A stretch of DNA of 38,279 bases from JBBSBY01 sp038205805 (GTDB lineage: Bacteria > Desulfobacterota > Desulfomonilia > Desulfomonilales > Desulfomonilaceae): the NCBI GenBank assembly GCA_038205805.1, contig JBBRBO010000022.1, positions 1-38,279 on the forward strand. Reading direction: 5' to 3'. Positions within the stretch are counted from its first letter, which is position 1. The number at the start of each line of letters is the position of its first letter. The notes below the pieces were generated by a model. That model searched no databases. It was given only the letters and a program-made list of their open reading frames with translations, and had not been told where the DNA came from. This document shows positions 1 through 7,863 of the stretch, piece after piece. A program made the position numbers and the translations under genes.

Positions 1-1
1 A

Positions 2-907
2 ACCCTAGCCGCGGACCTCATGACGGCGTCGGGCTTCCTGGAAATCATCACCATGTCGTTCGTTTCGCAAAAGGAGGCAGGCGAATTCAATCCAACAGGC
101 GCCGAACCCCCTGTGTTGCTGAACCCTCTCACGGAAGACTACACGCACATGAGGACGTCGTTGATTCCGGGATTGCTTCAGACGGCGAAGAGGAACATCA
201 ACTTCCGGAATGAGGATCTCAAGCTCTATGAGGTAGGAAAGACGTTCACAGCCGTCTCAGGCGCCGATCTCCCCCGGGAAGACCTAAAGCTTGCAGTTTT
301 GTTGACCGGCCTCAGAAGGCCTCTCGTTTGGAATGAGCGATGCGATGAGGACGTTGATTTTTTCGACGTAAAAGGCGCGTTGGAGAATCTGCTTGAAGGG
401 TTTGGACTCGAGGCTAAGTATGCGCCGTCAACGGCGCCTTTTCTCCATCCGGGGAAATCGGCGGATGTGCTGTTGAACGGGTTAAGCATAGGATATGTTG
501 GAGAATTAGTTGCATTTAAGGCACGTGAGCACGATCTTGATAAGAAGCTTTATATTAGCGAGATTTCGCTCGAGCCGATGTTCGAGAATATAAGGAATGA
601 CGGAAGATTTGTGGCGATACCCCGCTACCCTTTTATAGAGAGGGATTTATCAATCATCGTTGAAGAAAAAGTTTCGAGTGACATGATTAAACGCTTGATT
701 TCACACTTGGGCCATGATATTATCAGGTCCGTGAACTTATTCGATTTATATCGAGGAGAATCAATACCGAAAGGCCGCCGAAGTTTGGCTTTTCGGATTC
801 GGTATCAGTCTGAGGATCGGACCTTAACCGATGAGGACGTTCAGCGGGTTCACTCTCACGTATTGGCGGCGCTTGGACGGGAATTCGGCGCTTCTGTTAG
901 AGAGTAA
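2..907 (+). CDS. pheT: Phenylalanyl-tRNA synthetase beta subunit, C-terminal part (5' end outside window)
   Basis: This is the C-terminal ~300 residues of the beta chain of the alpha2-beta2 phenylalanine-tRNA ligase. The frame is open to the window edge, so the gene is cut by the window and the ATG at 20 is internal. The segment holds the end of the catalytic-like core (GFLEIITMSFV, then LLNPLTEDYTHMRTSLIPGLL) and, from about residue 200 of the visible part, the FDX-ACB anticodon-binding domain (RYPFIERDLSIIVEE ... NLFDLYRGESIPKGRRSLAFR ... LTDEDV). The sequence follows the family closely, so the call is secure. A MerR-type gene follows after a 100-bp gap. In many proteobacteria ihfA lies between these two genes; it is absent here. 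Confidence 0.97.
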   Translation, partial: TLAADLMTASGFLEIITMSFVSQKEAGEFNPTGAEPPVLLNPLTEDYTHMRTSLIPGLLQTAKRNINFRNEDLKLYEVGKTFTAVSGADLPREDLKLAVLLTGLRRPLVWNERCDEDVDFFDVKGALENLLEGFGLEAKYAPSTAPFLHPGKSADVLLNGLSIGYVGELVAFKAREHDLDKKLYISEISLEPMFENIRNDGRFVAIPRYPFIERDLSIIVEEKVSSDMIKRLISHLGHDIIRSVNLFDLYRGESIPKGRRSLAFRIRYQSEDRTLTDEDVQRVHSHVLAALGREFGASVRE

Positions 908-1007
908 CACCCCCTAGAGACAAAATCAAGTGTTGAGAGACGCCAAAGGCCTTGATTCTGCCGAATGACTGTTTTGGATTCTCATTTTTTTGAGGGGTGG
1001 TCGAATT

Positions 1008-1445
1008 ATGACTATCGCAATTCCCGAGAAACAGTACTTTAAAATCGGTGAAGTGAGCGAAATCCTGAACGTGGAGCCTTACGTTCTCAGGTACTGGGAG
1101 TCGGAATTCAAAATTCTCAAACCTACACGCACACGAGCAAGGCAGCGCTTATACCACAAAAAAGATCTTGAACTTCTACTCGAAATCAAACACCTGCTCT
1201 ACGATGAGAAATTCACCATTGCGGGCGCCAAAAAACGTCTTCAAGAGATGAAAAAGCAGTCTACGGCTGAGAAGAAGATCAAGAAACCCACGGCCAAGAC
1301 CGCAAAAGCTAAAGAAGACGCCGAAGCCCTTGCCGAAGCCTCTTCGAATGATGCGGCGCTTTCCATGGAACACGCGGATTACCGCGAAATCCTTATGGAA
1401 ATCAAGAAAGAACTCAAGGAGCTGCGTTCGATTTTAGAAGGCTGA
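1008..1445 (+). CDS. MerR-family transcriptional regulator (short, PheT-linked type)
   Basis: A 145-residue protein with an N-terminal MerR winged helix-turn-helix (YFKIGEVSEILNVEPYVLRYWESEF, about residues 10-35, then RQRLYHKKDLELLLEIKHLLYDEKFTIAGAKKRL). A Lys/Ala-rich linker (about 85-115) and a short helical tail (EILMEIKKELKELRSILEG) follow. No effector domain is visible. An upstream TTG at 990 is open, but the GAGGGG Shine-Dalgarno at 992-997 sits correctly for the ATG at 1008, so that start is chosen. The arrangement pheT-merR matches the conserved pheT-ihfA-merR neighbourhood of proteobacteria minus ihfA. It is probably co-transcribed with pheT; a strong terminator follows directly. 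The regulon is unknown. Confidence 0.93.
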   Translation: MTIAIPEKQYFKIGEVSEILNVEPYVLRYWESEFKILKPTRTRARQRLYHKKDLELLLEIKHLLYDEKFTIAGAKKRLQEMKKQSTAEKKIKKPTAKTAKAKEDAEALAEASSNDAALSMEHADYREILMEIKKELKELRSILEG

Positions 1446-1479
1446 CTCCATCATACCGAACTCCACTCGGGAAAGTTGA

Positions 1480-1505
1480 GGATTGTGCTTGCACGATCCT
1501 TTTTT
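1480..1505 (+). terminator. Rho-independent terminator of the pheT-merR unit
   Basis: Inverted repeat GGATTGTGC/GCACGATCC (about 9 bp with one G-T wobble, very short loop) is followed at once by six T residues. It begins 35 bp after the MerR stop codon and fits a classical intrinsic terminator. Confidence 0.82.
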
Positions 1506-1685
1506 CATTTCGAAAGACGAAGTCGTATACCGAATCTGACGTGACGAACGTAAGCGCTGTGGGGTTTTCCACAAACGGGTTTTTGCAATGTTTTATAGTG
1601 ATGCTTTCACATAATTGAATAGGCGGAAGGGACATATTCTCCTTGAGCAAAACCGATTCCGCAACTGCGCAAGTTCTTAGACAGG

Positions 1686-1736
1686 CGTTTGGGGAGAAAC
1701 TTCTTTCAAGAAGGGTCACCCGATAGTACTTCTGAT
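1686..1736 (-). repeat. Dispersed palindromic intergenic repeat, copy 1 (inverted)
   Basis: Contains GGGGAGAAACTTCTTTCAAG followed by AAGGGTCACCCGATAGTACTT, a diverged copy of the palindromic core found at 11798-11832 and 18869-18903, in reverse orientation. A T-rich, gene-free spacer surrounds it. The apparent reverse-strand frame over 1414-1719 begins inside this repeat and has no family resemblance, so it is not called as a gene. Confidence 0.6.
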
Positions 1737-1871
1737 TAAGGTTTTGTACGCGATTCTTCTACTTGAGGCGCGATGGTGAGTCGCCCTCTTCACTTCATGT
1801 CGCCTGCCGAGCTTCCGCACGGGAGGCAAAACGGCGCTGCGCCGCTCCAGAGGACATTTTACTTTTTTGAC

Positions 1872-1899
1872 TTGACAAGGTAGTATAGTAGTATATCAT
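1872..1899 (+). promoter_or_regulatory. Candidate sigma-70 promoter with no gene behind it
   Basis: Perfect -35 box TTGACA at 1872-1877, 16-bp AT-rich spacer and TATCAT at 1894-1899. The sequence closely resembles, beyond the two boxes, the candidate promoter of the lasso operon at 18501-18528 on the other strand (shared ACTTTTTTG, TTGACAAGGTA and a TA-rich spacer). No rightward protein-coding gene follows within 1.6 kb. Confidence 0.5.
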
Positions 1900-1905
1900 G
1901 GAATT

Positions 1906-2140
1906 ATAGCTGATAGAACCTCTCTTTGCACAATGTGATGAAAAACTTTTGGAAAGTTTCAGGAGGCGAAAGGCTCTTCTCTGTCCGGTAAGCTATTACC
2001 GAAGAATCGCAATTCCACTGATGCGTGTACATCTACGAGAGGGCAGGACGCATCGGATGAATGTCGCCGACCTGCAGCGGCCGTAAGAGCCGATAATCCT
2101 CAACCCCGAACCAATCTCCATGTTTGGAGAGGGGCGTTTG
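1906..2140 (+). ncRNA. Possible small structured transcript behind orphan promoter (speculative)
   Basis: The stretch after the promoter holds several perfect short hairpins, for example CGGTAA-GCTA-TTACCG near 2000 and TCTCCA-TGTT-TGGAGA near 2115-2130, the latter followed by a mildly T-rich run. Only tiny frames (17 and 21 codons) are open. It matches no RNA family that I recognise (not tmRNA, RNase P, SRP, 6S or a known riboswitch consensus). The rest of the 1446-2544 spacer holds only repeats. Confidence 0.2.
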
Positions 2141-2414
2141 TCTTCTTCCCATACCATGGGACGATTGCGAGAGGATGCGACTTCAATGACGCTTGCCGAG
2201 GATCATGTTCGCGCCGGCTCGTTTAGCGCCCATGTGCTTTCATAGAAGTAAGATTTGCGGAGCTTTTATTGGAAGACCGGGTTTTCCAACGACATCCGAG
2301 AAATGCGTGTCAATCACCGAAAAGCGTAACCCTTCAGTTACGTGCGGGAGCGATACTGTAACTATCTAATATTCTTAAACAGCAATCGCGATTTGCCGCT
2401 AGTAACTGAATGCT

Positions 2415-2496
2415 TACCGAAAAGCGGCATTTCCCCTTGAGAAAAGCCGGTTTGGCAATAGGATAAGTCTTGGAGAGGGTTTTGGGAGGAATCCTG
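2415..2496 (-). repeat. Dispersed intergenic repeat, copy 2 (inverted, second module)
   Basis: Reverse complement reads CTCTCCAAGACTTATCC, then ccggcttttctcaagg and a GCCGCTTTTCGG tract. This matches the part 3' of the palindrome in copies at 18904-18980 and 22664-22725. The palindromic core itself is truncated to a GGGTTTTGGGAGGA remnant. The element lies just downstream of the leftward M23 peptidase gene. Confidence 0.65.
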
Positions 2497-2544
2497 ATGT
2501 AAACAAGGCGCTCGCCGATAGTACTCGTTGAGTGGGTATTGGTA

Positions 2545-3318
2545 TTACGGTCGGGCGGAGAGGCGTTTTCTCGCTCTAACCGGACCCATCGGCGTGTCCG
2601 TAAAGCTGCGGGCTATATCGACCTTTTTGACTTCGCCTGGAGCGAAATAGGCCATGGGGTTATAGAGCTGCGACCCTACCCTGACTTCTAGGTGCAGATG
2701 CGGGCTTGTGGATCTCCCAGTGCTGCCCACCAGTCCGATAACGTCGCCGGCTGCAACCTTTTTGCCCTTGCGCACGAGAATGCGGCTCAGATGGGCGTAG
2801 TGGGTCATGCAATCGTCCCCGTGATCTATCATCACGGCTTGACCGTAACTCCTGTAGCCCTTCCTGCTTCCCGTGAAGAGGACCTGACCGTCCGCACATG
2901 CGTGGATGGGTTCGCCTTTGCACGCGGCTATGTCGAGGCCGCTGTGGAACACGCCCCGTCTGTAGCCAAAGCCGGACGAGAGCACTCCACCGTCTATGGG
3001 AAACTGAAGGTCCGGGGCTTTGGGGTTTTTCTTGCCGGTGTAAAGATCGTTAAGGTTACAGGCGGGGCCGGATTTATCTGAAGATAATTTACCGCCGGTG
3101 AGTTTCGAACCGTAATAGCTCAAGGAACATAACGCCGCTTCAAAGGGTGAGTCGGAAAGGCCGGCCGAGCAGCGCTGGGCTTTGACCTTCTTGTGCGGAG
3201 CGCCGGCGTCGGCCCTCATGCAGGCGCCCGACTTCTCAAGCCTCGAGAGGTTGGAGCAAGACGCCAATAAGGGGACAGCAAGCAAGATTACCCATACCCA
3301 ACGCACGTTAAATGACAT
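2545..3318 (-). CDS. M23 family (LytM-type) metallopeptidase, predicted lipoprotein
   Basis: A 257-residue protein predicted to cut peptidoglycan cross-links from the cell envelope. The N-terminus has a hydrophobic signal ending in lipobox LLASC (Cys21), so it is probably a lipoprotein. The LytM domain spans about residues 105-225 with zinc-ligand motif HSGLDIA (His125, Asp129), YAHLS (His176) and SPHLHLE (His207, His209). All expected active-site residues are present, so it may be an active endopeptidase rather than an activator. The longer frame starts at 3351, but GGAG 5 bp before the ATG at 3318 and the signal peptide support the shorter start. Residues 25-100 are Cys-rich and unassigned. 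No obvious operon partner: the neighbour bdhA is leftward but separated by 330 bp. Confidence 0.92.
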   Translation of the reverse strand: MSFNVRWVWVILLAVPLLASCSNLSRLEKSGACMRADAGAPHKKVKAQRCSAGLSDSPFEAALCSLSYYGSKLTGGKLSSDKSGPACNLNDLYTGKKNPKAPDLQFPIDGGVLSSGFGYRRGVFHSGLDIAACKGEPIHACADGQVLFTGSRKGYRSYGQAVMIDHGDDCMTHYAHLSRILVRKGKKVAAGDVIGLVGSTGRSTSPHLHLEVRVGSQLYNPMAYFAPGEVKKVDIARSFTDTPMGPVRARKRLSARP

Positions 3319-3545
3319 GCCGACTCCGGCGAATGATTCGCCGACGGTCACGGATCCCGGGCCGCTAAACTCGTCTGGCCGCCCGGAGAGCCCCGTCGGA
3401 CGATGAACAAAATTACCGTAACTCTACAGACACCGACGGCAAAGTCAACCGTTTTTTTTCGCAGCGGCCTCAGGAGTCGGCAATCCGTTTTACCGTCGTA
3501 AGCTGAACGATAGATAACCCGAATAGTCAATCACCAGGAGGTATT

Positions 3546-3680
3546 ATGCAACCATTTGAGATTACTAAGGGCGCTCTCAAGGAGAAACACTATCTACCGA
3601 TCTTAGCTCGCTTAAGCCGTGTCACGCCCGGAGCGCCGATTCCCTCCGAAGTTAATGGGCCGTCCATCCAAGGTCGATAA
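3546..3680 (+). CDS. Small ORF (44 aa) with a strong ribosome-binding site; possible gene relic
   Basis: ATG at 3546 is preceded by AGGAGG with 5-bp spacing, one of the best ribosome-binding sites in the window. The product starts MQPFEITKGALKEKHYLPIL and ends at 3680, overlapping the 3' end of the convergent dehydrogenase gene by 29 bp. I recognise no family. The good start and abrupt end suggest the 5' remnant of a longer gene whose body has been lost, or a genuine small protein. The 3352-3545 spacer upstream has no clear promoter. Confidence 0.3.
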   Translation: MQPFEITKGALKEKHYLPILARLSRVTPGAPIPSEVNGPSIQGR

Positions 3681-4407
3681 GTTGCGTCGTGCCCGTTATC
3701 CCCCACGCCGCCTTGGAACACAGGAACACCACGAGTGCGGCAATGTCTTGGGGATCAAGGAGCCGCTTGATGGCCGCGGGTTCCAGCATTACCTTCTCTT
3801 CGACATCCTCAACAGGGATGTTTCTCGTGCGCGCCTGATCTATGATTTGCTTTTCCACGAGGGGCGTGCGCACGTAACCGGGGCAGACTGCGTTCACCGT
3901 GAGGCCGTGCGGTCCGCCTTCGAGCGCCGCGCTCTTGGTGAGTCCCACGAGGCCGTGCTTGGCCGCAACGTACGCCGCTTTGTAGGGACTCGCCACCACC
4001 CCGTGAATGCTGGCGATATTCACGATGCGTCCACGATTCGATTCTATGAGGTGATTCCATGCGTATTTGGTGAGAAGAAACGGCGCCGTAAGCATGACCG
4101 CTATCAATTTATCCCATTCGTCTTCAGGAAAATCGGGGATGGGGTCCATATGCTGAAAACCGGCGTTGTTAATGAGGAAATCGATTCGCCCATACCGCTC
4201 GATTGCCGCGTCGATGATCTTGCGGCAGTCCTCTCGTTTAGTGAGATCCGCGTGCACAAACGAGCCCCCTGCGTCACGGGCTCTGATTTCCCCGTCCGCC
4301 TCGTTCATATCCGCAATGAGGACGGTAGCATCGGCGGCGGCTAATCCACAGGCGATGGCGGCGCCTATTCCGCTTGCGCCTCCTGTTACAATAGCGACTC
4401 GTTTCAT
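3652..4407 (-). CDS. bdhA: 3-hydroxybutyrate dehydrogenase (classical SDR)
   Basis: A 251-residue NAD-dependent short-chain dehydrogenase that interconverts 3-hydroxybutyrate and acetoacetate. The Rossmann motif TGGASGIG is at 8-15, NNAG at 80-83, and the catalytic triad is Ser133, Tyr146 and Lys150 (YVAAK). The stretches SPYKAAYVAAKHGLVGLTK, CPGYVRTPLVEKQI and EKVMLEPAAIKRLLDPQD are typical of 3-hydroxybutyrate dehydrogenases rather than generic SDRs. Length is normal. GAGGAG precedes the ATG at 4407. The gene stands alone. Together with the acyl-CoA synthetases further right it suggests turnover of short-chain acids or C4 intermediates. D-3-hydroxybutyrate specificity is inferred from family similarity. 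Confidence 0.93.
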   Translation of the reverse strand: MKRVAIVTGGASGIGAAIACGLAAADATVLIADMNEADGEIRARDAGGSFVHADLTKREDCRKIIDAAIERYGRIDFLINNAGFQHMDPIPDFPEDEWDKLIAVMLTAPFLLTKYAWNHLIESNRGRIVNIASIHGVVASPYKAAYVAAKHGLVGLTKSAALEGGPHGLTVNAVCPGYVRTPLVEKQIIDQARTRNIPVEDVEEKVMLEPAAIKRLLDPQDIAALVVFLCSKAAWGITGTTQLIDLGWTAH

Positions 4408-4539
4408 AATGACTCCTCGTTATGGTGAACGGTTACAGTTCCTTGATTCGGGAGTTTTTCTCTTCCCATGCCGACGCCGTGGGCGATATTTCGGTGCGGC
4501 CTGTAGTAACTAAGAGGCCGAACCCTGAGAAGGAGGCCC

Positions 4540-4713
4540 ATGAGTTCATTTTTTTACCATGCGCCGGCGAAATTATTCTTGACCCATAGGGTTCAAAGGA
4601 GCAGAATACCTAACCGTCTCAACATTCGAAAAAACGCGATCAAATTGCGCCGCATAGGCAATCCAATGCCACTGCCGGTATTGGAAACAAGGGAAGTCAT
4701 TCCCGCGAAATAG
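4540..4713 (+). CDS. Small ORF (57 aa), basic, unassigned
   Basis: ATG at 4540 follows AGGAGG with 3-4-bp spacing. The product begins MSSFFYHAPAKLFL and is rich in Arg/Asn/Ile, with no recognisable domain or membrane segment. It is the only notable content of the 500-bp gap between bdhA and the PhnD-like gene. Coding status rests on the Shine-Dalgarno alone, so it may be chance. Confidence 0.22.
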   Translation: MSSFFYHAPAKLFLTHRVQRSRIPNRLNIRKNAIKLRRIGNPMPLPVLETREVIPAK

Positions 4714-4905
4714 CGTGAGTTGCAGCACGTTTGCGCGTCACGAAACGTTTTGAGACAATTTCTACCTGCTCATAGCAGCAATCTATTTATTCATACACAT
4801 AGTGGCGGAATTTCCAAGTAAAAACCGTAAATCGGAGGAAAGCGCTGCGTGACGCGTGTATGACAAAACATGTGGGGGGCCGCTTACCTCACGAAAGGTG
4901 TGAGT

Positions 4906-5784
4906 ATGAAACGGGGGTTATTTGTGGGTGTGGCGTGCTTTGCGGCGTTGATTGCGTGTTCCCGCGCGGCGGCTGAGGTAAAGATCGGTATTCTTGCTCT
5001 GAGAGGCCCTGAAAAGGTCCAGGAGAATTGGGGAGCGCTCGGCTCGTATCTCGGCGCCAAACTGGATGAGAACGTTGTCCTGACACCTCTGGAGTTCGTG
5101 CAAGTCATGCCGTTTTGTCATGACAATCCGTCGGCATTGTTGCTGGTCAATCCTATTCTGTTCATCAAAGTCAAAATGAGGTACGGCGCTACACCGCTGG
5201 TCACCTTGGAACCTAGAGATGTAGGAACCAAATTCGGCGGGGTTATTTTCGTAAAAAGCGTTTCTCCCATTCGATCCATCCAGGATATGCGGGACAAACG
5301 TCTCATGGTCACCAAGTTTTCGTCGGCGGGCGGTTGGATTTACCAAAAGTACGAGATCGTAAAACAGGGAATAGTCCCTGAAAAGGACTGCAAAACCATT
5401 ACCGAAGGCATAACTCACGACGGCGTGGTCTACGCTGTGCGCGATGGAAAGGCCGATGTTGGAACCATTAGAACCGGTATCCTGGAAAAGCTTGTAAAAG
5501 AAGGCAAGATTAATCTGAAGGACTATCGTGTGCTCAACCCAATGCGCCACGAAGGGTTTGATCTCCTGTGCAGCACTGCGCTCTATCCGGAATGGCCCGT
5601 GGCCATGTTGACGCAGACACCCGCCGCTCTTGCGGATAAGGTGAAACAGGCGCTCCTCTCGGCGCCGCAGGGGGCTCCCGTGCTTACGGCTGCGCAGCTT
5701 CAGGCCTTTGCCGAACCGCTGGACTACGGTCCAGTAGAGGAAATGATGCGCTTTCTTAAGATAGATCCGTTTCGCAGGAAATAA
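4906..5784 (+). CDS. PhnD-like periplasmic substrate-binding protein (orphan)
   Basis: A 292-residue protein of the phosphate/phosphonate-binding (PhnD, type-2 periplasmic) family. The N-terminal export signal MKRGLFVGVACFAALIAC can be read as a lipobox (LIAC, Cys18) or as a Sec signal cleaved after AAA. The mature chain has the family layout: EVKIGILALRG strand, YLGAKLDENVVLTPLEF, the SPIRSIQDMRDKRLMVTKFSSAGGWIYQ hinge-domain region and ADVGTIRTGILEKL. The start at 4906 is favoured by AAAGGTG upstream; a longer frame from 4870 would bury the signal. No permease, ATPase or sensor kinase is adjacent, so it may serve a distant transporter or a two-component sensor. The ligand cannot be told from sequence. 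Confidence 0.85.
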   Translation: MKRGLFVGVACFAALIACSRAAAEVKIGILALRGPEKVQENWGALGSYLGAKLDENVVLTPLEFVQVMPFCHDNPSALLLVNPILFIKVKMRYGATPLVTLEPRDVGTKFGGVIFVKSVSPIRSIQDMRDKRLMVTKFSSAGGWIYQKYEIVKQGIVPEKDCKTITEGITHDGVVYAVRDGKADVGTIRTGILEKLVKEGKINLKDYRVLNPMRHEGFDLLCSTALYPEWPVAMLTQTPAALADKVKQALLSAPQGAPVLTAAQLQAFAEPLDYGPVEEMMRFLKIDPFRRK

Positions 5785-5786
5785 CG

Positions 5787-5805
5787 ATCCGCTACGCAAG
5801 CGGAT
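5787..5805 (+). terminator. Weak hairpin after the PhnD-like gene
   Basis: Perfect 7-bp stem ATCCGCT/AGCGGAT with a 5-nt loop, two bases past the stop codon. No T run follows, so termination would be inefficient or Rho-assisted. Confidence 0.35.
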
Positions 5806-5974
5806 TCAAACCACACGAGCCTTACAAGACCAAGTTAAGCGCTTTTTGTCGTGGGGAGCGCTTAGCGGGACAATTATAGAGATGAGATCTCGCTTCGCGG
5901 CGACGACTTGGGGCCATGAGGAGGCGCGGCTTTGCCTTCTCTAATGGCTCATGCCGCATACGTAGTACGGTCCG

Positions 5975-6727
5975 TTACTTTCCGGCAGGGGCGGGATTGA
6001 CCGGCTTGTCACCCGGAGCCGGTGAAGTGGCCGGAGAGGTAGCGATACTACCGGCCGGTTTTGTGGTGTCGGTTCCGCTGGTGGCCGGTGAACCACCGGT
6101 GCGAGCCTCTGAACCGTGCTGAGTATTGGGATCAGGCGTCCCCATGTAAGCGCCTTCCTTACCCGCAGGGGCATTTTCCTTGCCTTTACGAAAGGAGTTA
6201 AAGTAATTGCTTATGCGAGTTCCCCATTCGCTATCGCCGAAGTTCGGCCACGTTTTGCTCTCAAAGTTGGGGGCTTGTTCAATTTGTTCTTTAGTCATAT
6301 CGATGACGAGCGCATACTTGTCGGCATCAACAGCGCCGTTCGCCCGGAGAGTATTCCAGGGAATAGGCACGAGCTTGTCGCCGATGCCGAGGAAACCGCC
6401 ATGAGAGAGAATAACGTAAACAATACGGCCGTCTTGATTGACGATCATGTCGTTTACGCTACCCAGTTTGTGGTTTTGGCCGTCCGTTACGTTCATTCCC
6501 GTTATCTGGCTCACTCGTTCTTGGCCGCGAGCTTTGTCCAAATGAACAGTGACCTGACCATCTTTATTGGGGGCCGCCGCGGAGCTGATTGCCAAGCTCT
6601 TGTCTGCGGGTGTGGCGGCGGGCGCAACCTTCGGGTTCGCCTCAGTGGCGGTCGGCGCCGCGAACGAGAAAACCGTTGCAAAAGCAATCAACGTAATGGA
6701 AAGGACGATCATACCTAATTTCGTCAT
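5975..6727 (-). CDS. PRC-barrel domain protein, secreted, tandem copy 1
   Basis: A 250-residue exported protein. A Sec-type signal covers residues 1-23 (MTKLGMIVLSITLIAFATVF...FAA), followed by an Ala/Pro-rich linker. A PRC-barrel spans about residues 73-127 (SQITGMNVTDGQNHKLGSV ... GDKLVPIPWNTL), then a conserved WPNFGDSEWGTRISNYF segment and a Pro/Thr/Gly-rich disordered tail of ~70 residues. AGGAG lies 8 bp before the ATG at 6727; an upstream start at 6757 lacks a signal peptide. It is ~75-80 percent identical by eye over the folded part to the neighbour at 7132-7800, from which it differs mostly in the tail. PRC-barrels are small RNA- or protein-binding folds. Function here is unknown; the CsbD neighbour suggests envelope stress. 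Confidence 0.9.
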   Translation of the reverse strand: MTKLGMIVLSITLIAFATVFSFAAPTATEANPKVAPAATPADKSLAISSAAAPNKDGQVTVHLDKARGQERVSQITGMNVTDGQNHKLGSVNDMIVNQDGRIVYVILSHGGFLGIGDKLVPIPWNTLRANGAVDADKYALVIDMTKEQIEQAPNFESKTWPNFGDSEWGTRISNYFNSFRKGKENAPAGKEGAYMGTPDPNTQHGSEARTGGSPATSGTDTTKPAGSIATSPATSPAPGDKPVNPAPAGK

Positions 6728-6781
6728 GTCTGGTGCTCCTTTGACTAATTGACACATTGCTCATAGCTACAGCGTGTAGCG

Positions 6782-6885
6782 GTAATCCGTTATCGAGCAT
6801 CGGGATCGGTGATGAACCGGGTTGTAAGTGAGAGATAGTTATCGGAAATTCTTCGGCCATTGGGCATCGGAAAGGGCGCTGTTAT
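6782..6885 (-). pseudogene. Remnant of the 3' end of a PRC-barrel gene, left by tandem duplication
   Basis: The spacer upstream of copy 1 matches the real 3' end of the gene at 7864-8337. Both carry ATCGAGCAT.GGGAT.CGGTGAT..ACCGGG and then an ATCGGAAA...TTCTTC...ATCGGAAA pattern. In the intact gene these are the final codons; here the frame is broken and no gene body remains. The duplicated block therefore included this tail plus the downstream PRC gene. Confidence 0.5.
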
Positions 6886-7041
6886 TCGAATGTAAACATG
6901 GGGATTACGCTAAGCCGTCCTTCTATGATGTGTACGGAATGCGATCCCATGAGAGTTCAAATTTACTTAGACCTAAGGTAAGGCCACATCGGACGATAGG
7001 AAGCGCACAACTTGAGCAACTGTACTTTCCCTTATGAGACG

Positions 7042-7074
7042 GAAAAAATCGACCTTAAACCAGCCGATTTTTTC
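7042..7074 (-). terminator. Terminator-like inverted repeat between the two PRC duplicates
   Basis: Perfect 10-bp inverted repeat GAAAAAATCG/CGATTTTTTC with a 13-nt loop; the T-rich arms make it terminator-like on either strand. A second 9-bp inverted repeat (CATACGAGG/CCTCGTATG, 7082-7114) follows just before the stop of copy 2. They separate copy 2 from copy 1. Confidence 0.5.
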
Positions 7075-7131
7075 GTGGTGACATACGAGGAAAGCGAATT
7101 CGCCCCCTCGTATGCGTAGTTTAGGTAAAGC

Positions 7132-7800
7132 TTACTTAGTAGTCGCCGGAGCGGGTGCTACCGGAGCCGGTGAAGTGGCCGGCGCGGGAATCATCTTACC
7201 GGCAGGCTGAGTGTTGTCGGGTCCGGGCCTTGATGCCGGAGCATTGTCCCTGTCGTTGCGGAAGGAGTTAAAGTAGTTGCTTATGCGGGTTCCCCATTCG
7301 CTGTCGCCGAAGTTCGGCCACGTTTTGCTCTCAAAGTTAGGGGCTTTTTCCATTTGTTCTTTGGTCATGTTGATGACGAGCGCGTTTTTATCGGTGTCAA
7401 CCGCGCCGTTCGCCTTGAGAGAGTTCCAGGGAATAGGAACCAACTTGTCGCCGATTCCGAGAAAACCGCCATGAGACAGGATGACGAAAAGAATACGGCC
7501 GTCCTGATTGACGATCATGTCATTTACACTACCTAGTTTGTGGTTTGCATGGTCCGTTACGTTCATACCAATAACTTGGCTTACGCGTTCTTGACCGCCG
7601 GCTCTATCCAGTGGCACGGTCACTTGACCGTCTTTGGCGGCGGGCGCTGCTGCAGAGCTGGTGGCCAAGCTCTTGTCGGCGGGTGTGGCGACGGGCGCAA
7701 CCTTCGGGTTCGCCTCGGTGGTGGTTGTTGCTGCGAACGAGGAAACCGTTCCGAGAGCAATCAATGTAATGGAAAGAACGATCATACCTAGTTTCATCAT
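7132..7800 (-). CDS. PRC-barrel domain protein, secreted, tandem copy 2
   Basis: A 222-residue paralogue of the protein at 5975-6727 with the same plan: signal peptide ending near FAA (residue 24), Ala/Pro linker, PRC-barrel from about 75 to 130 (VIGMNVTDHANHKLGSV ... GIGDKLVPIPWNSL), the WPNFGDSEWGTRISNYFNSF signature and a shorter Pro/Ala-rich tail. The start is one of two adjacent ATGs after AAAGGAG. It lies 63 bp downstream of the next PRC gene, so all may be one leftward operon. The high identity of the two copies, extending into their 5' flanks, shows a recent local duplication. Biochemical role unknown. Confidence 0.9.
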   Translation of the reverse strand: MMKLGMIVLSITLIALGTVSSFAATTTTEANPKVAPVATPADKSLATSSAAAPAAKDGQVTVPLDRAGGQERVSQVIGMNVTDHANHKLGSVNDMIVNQDGRILFVILSHGGFLGIGDKLVPIPWNSLKANGAVDTDKNALVINMTKEQMEKAPNFESKTWPNFGDSEWGTRISNYFNSFRNDRDNAPASRPGPDNTQPAGKMIPAPATSPAPVAPAPATTK

Positions 7801-7863
7801 GTCTGTTTCTCCTTTGACTAATCGACATATTGCTTATAGCTACCGTGTGTAGCGATAATCCAG

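Noticed and set aside
1414..1719. Leftward frame of 101 codons in the spacer after merR
   Set aside because: Starts within a palindromic repeat, runs over the merR terminator and lacks homology or a start signal.
3619..4344. Long rightward open frame (241 codons) opposite bdhA
   Set aside because: It is the antisense shadow of a clearly coding SDR gene; no ribosome-binding site and no family resemblance.
4918..5799. Leftward open frame of 293 codons opposite the PhnD-like gene
   Set aside because: Antisense of a gene with signal peptide and family motifs; composition is not protein-like.
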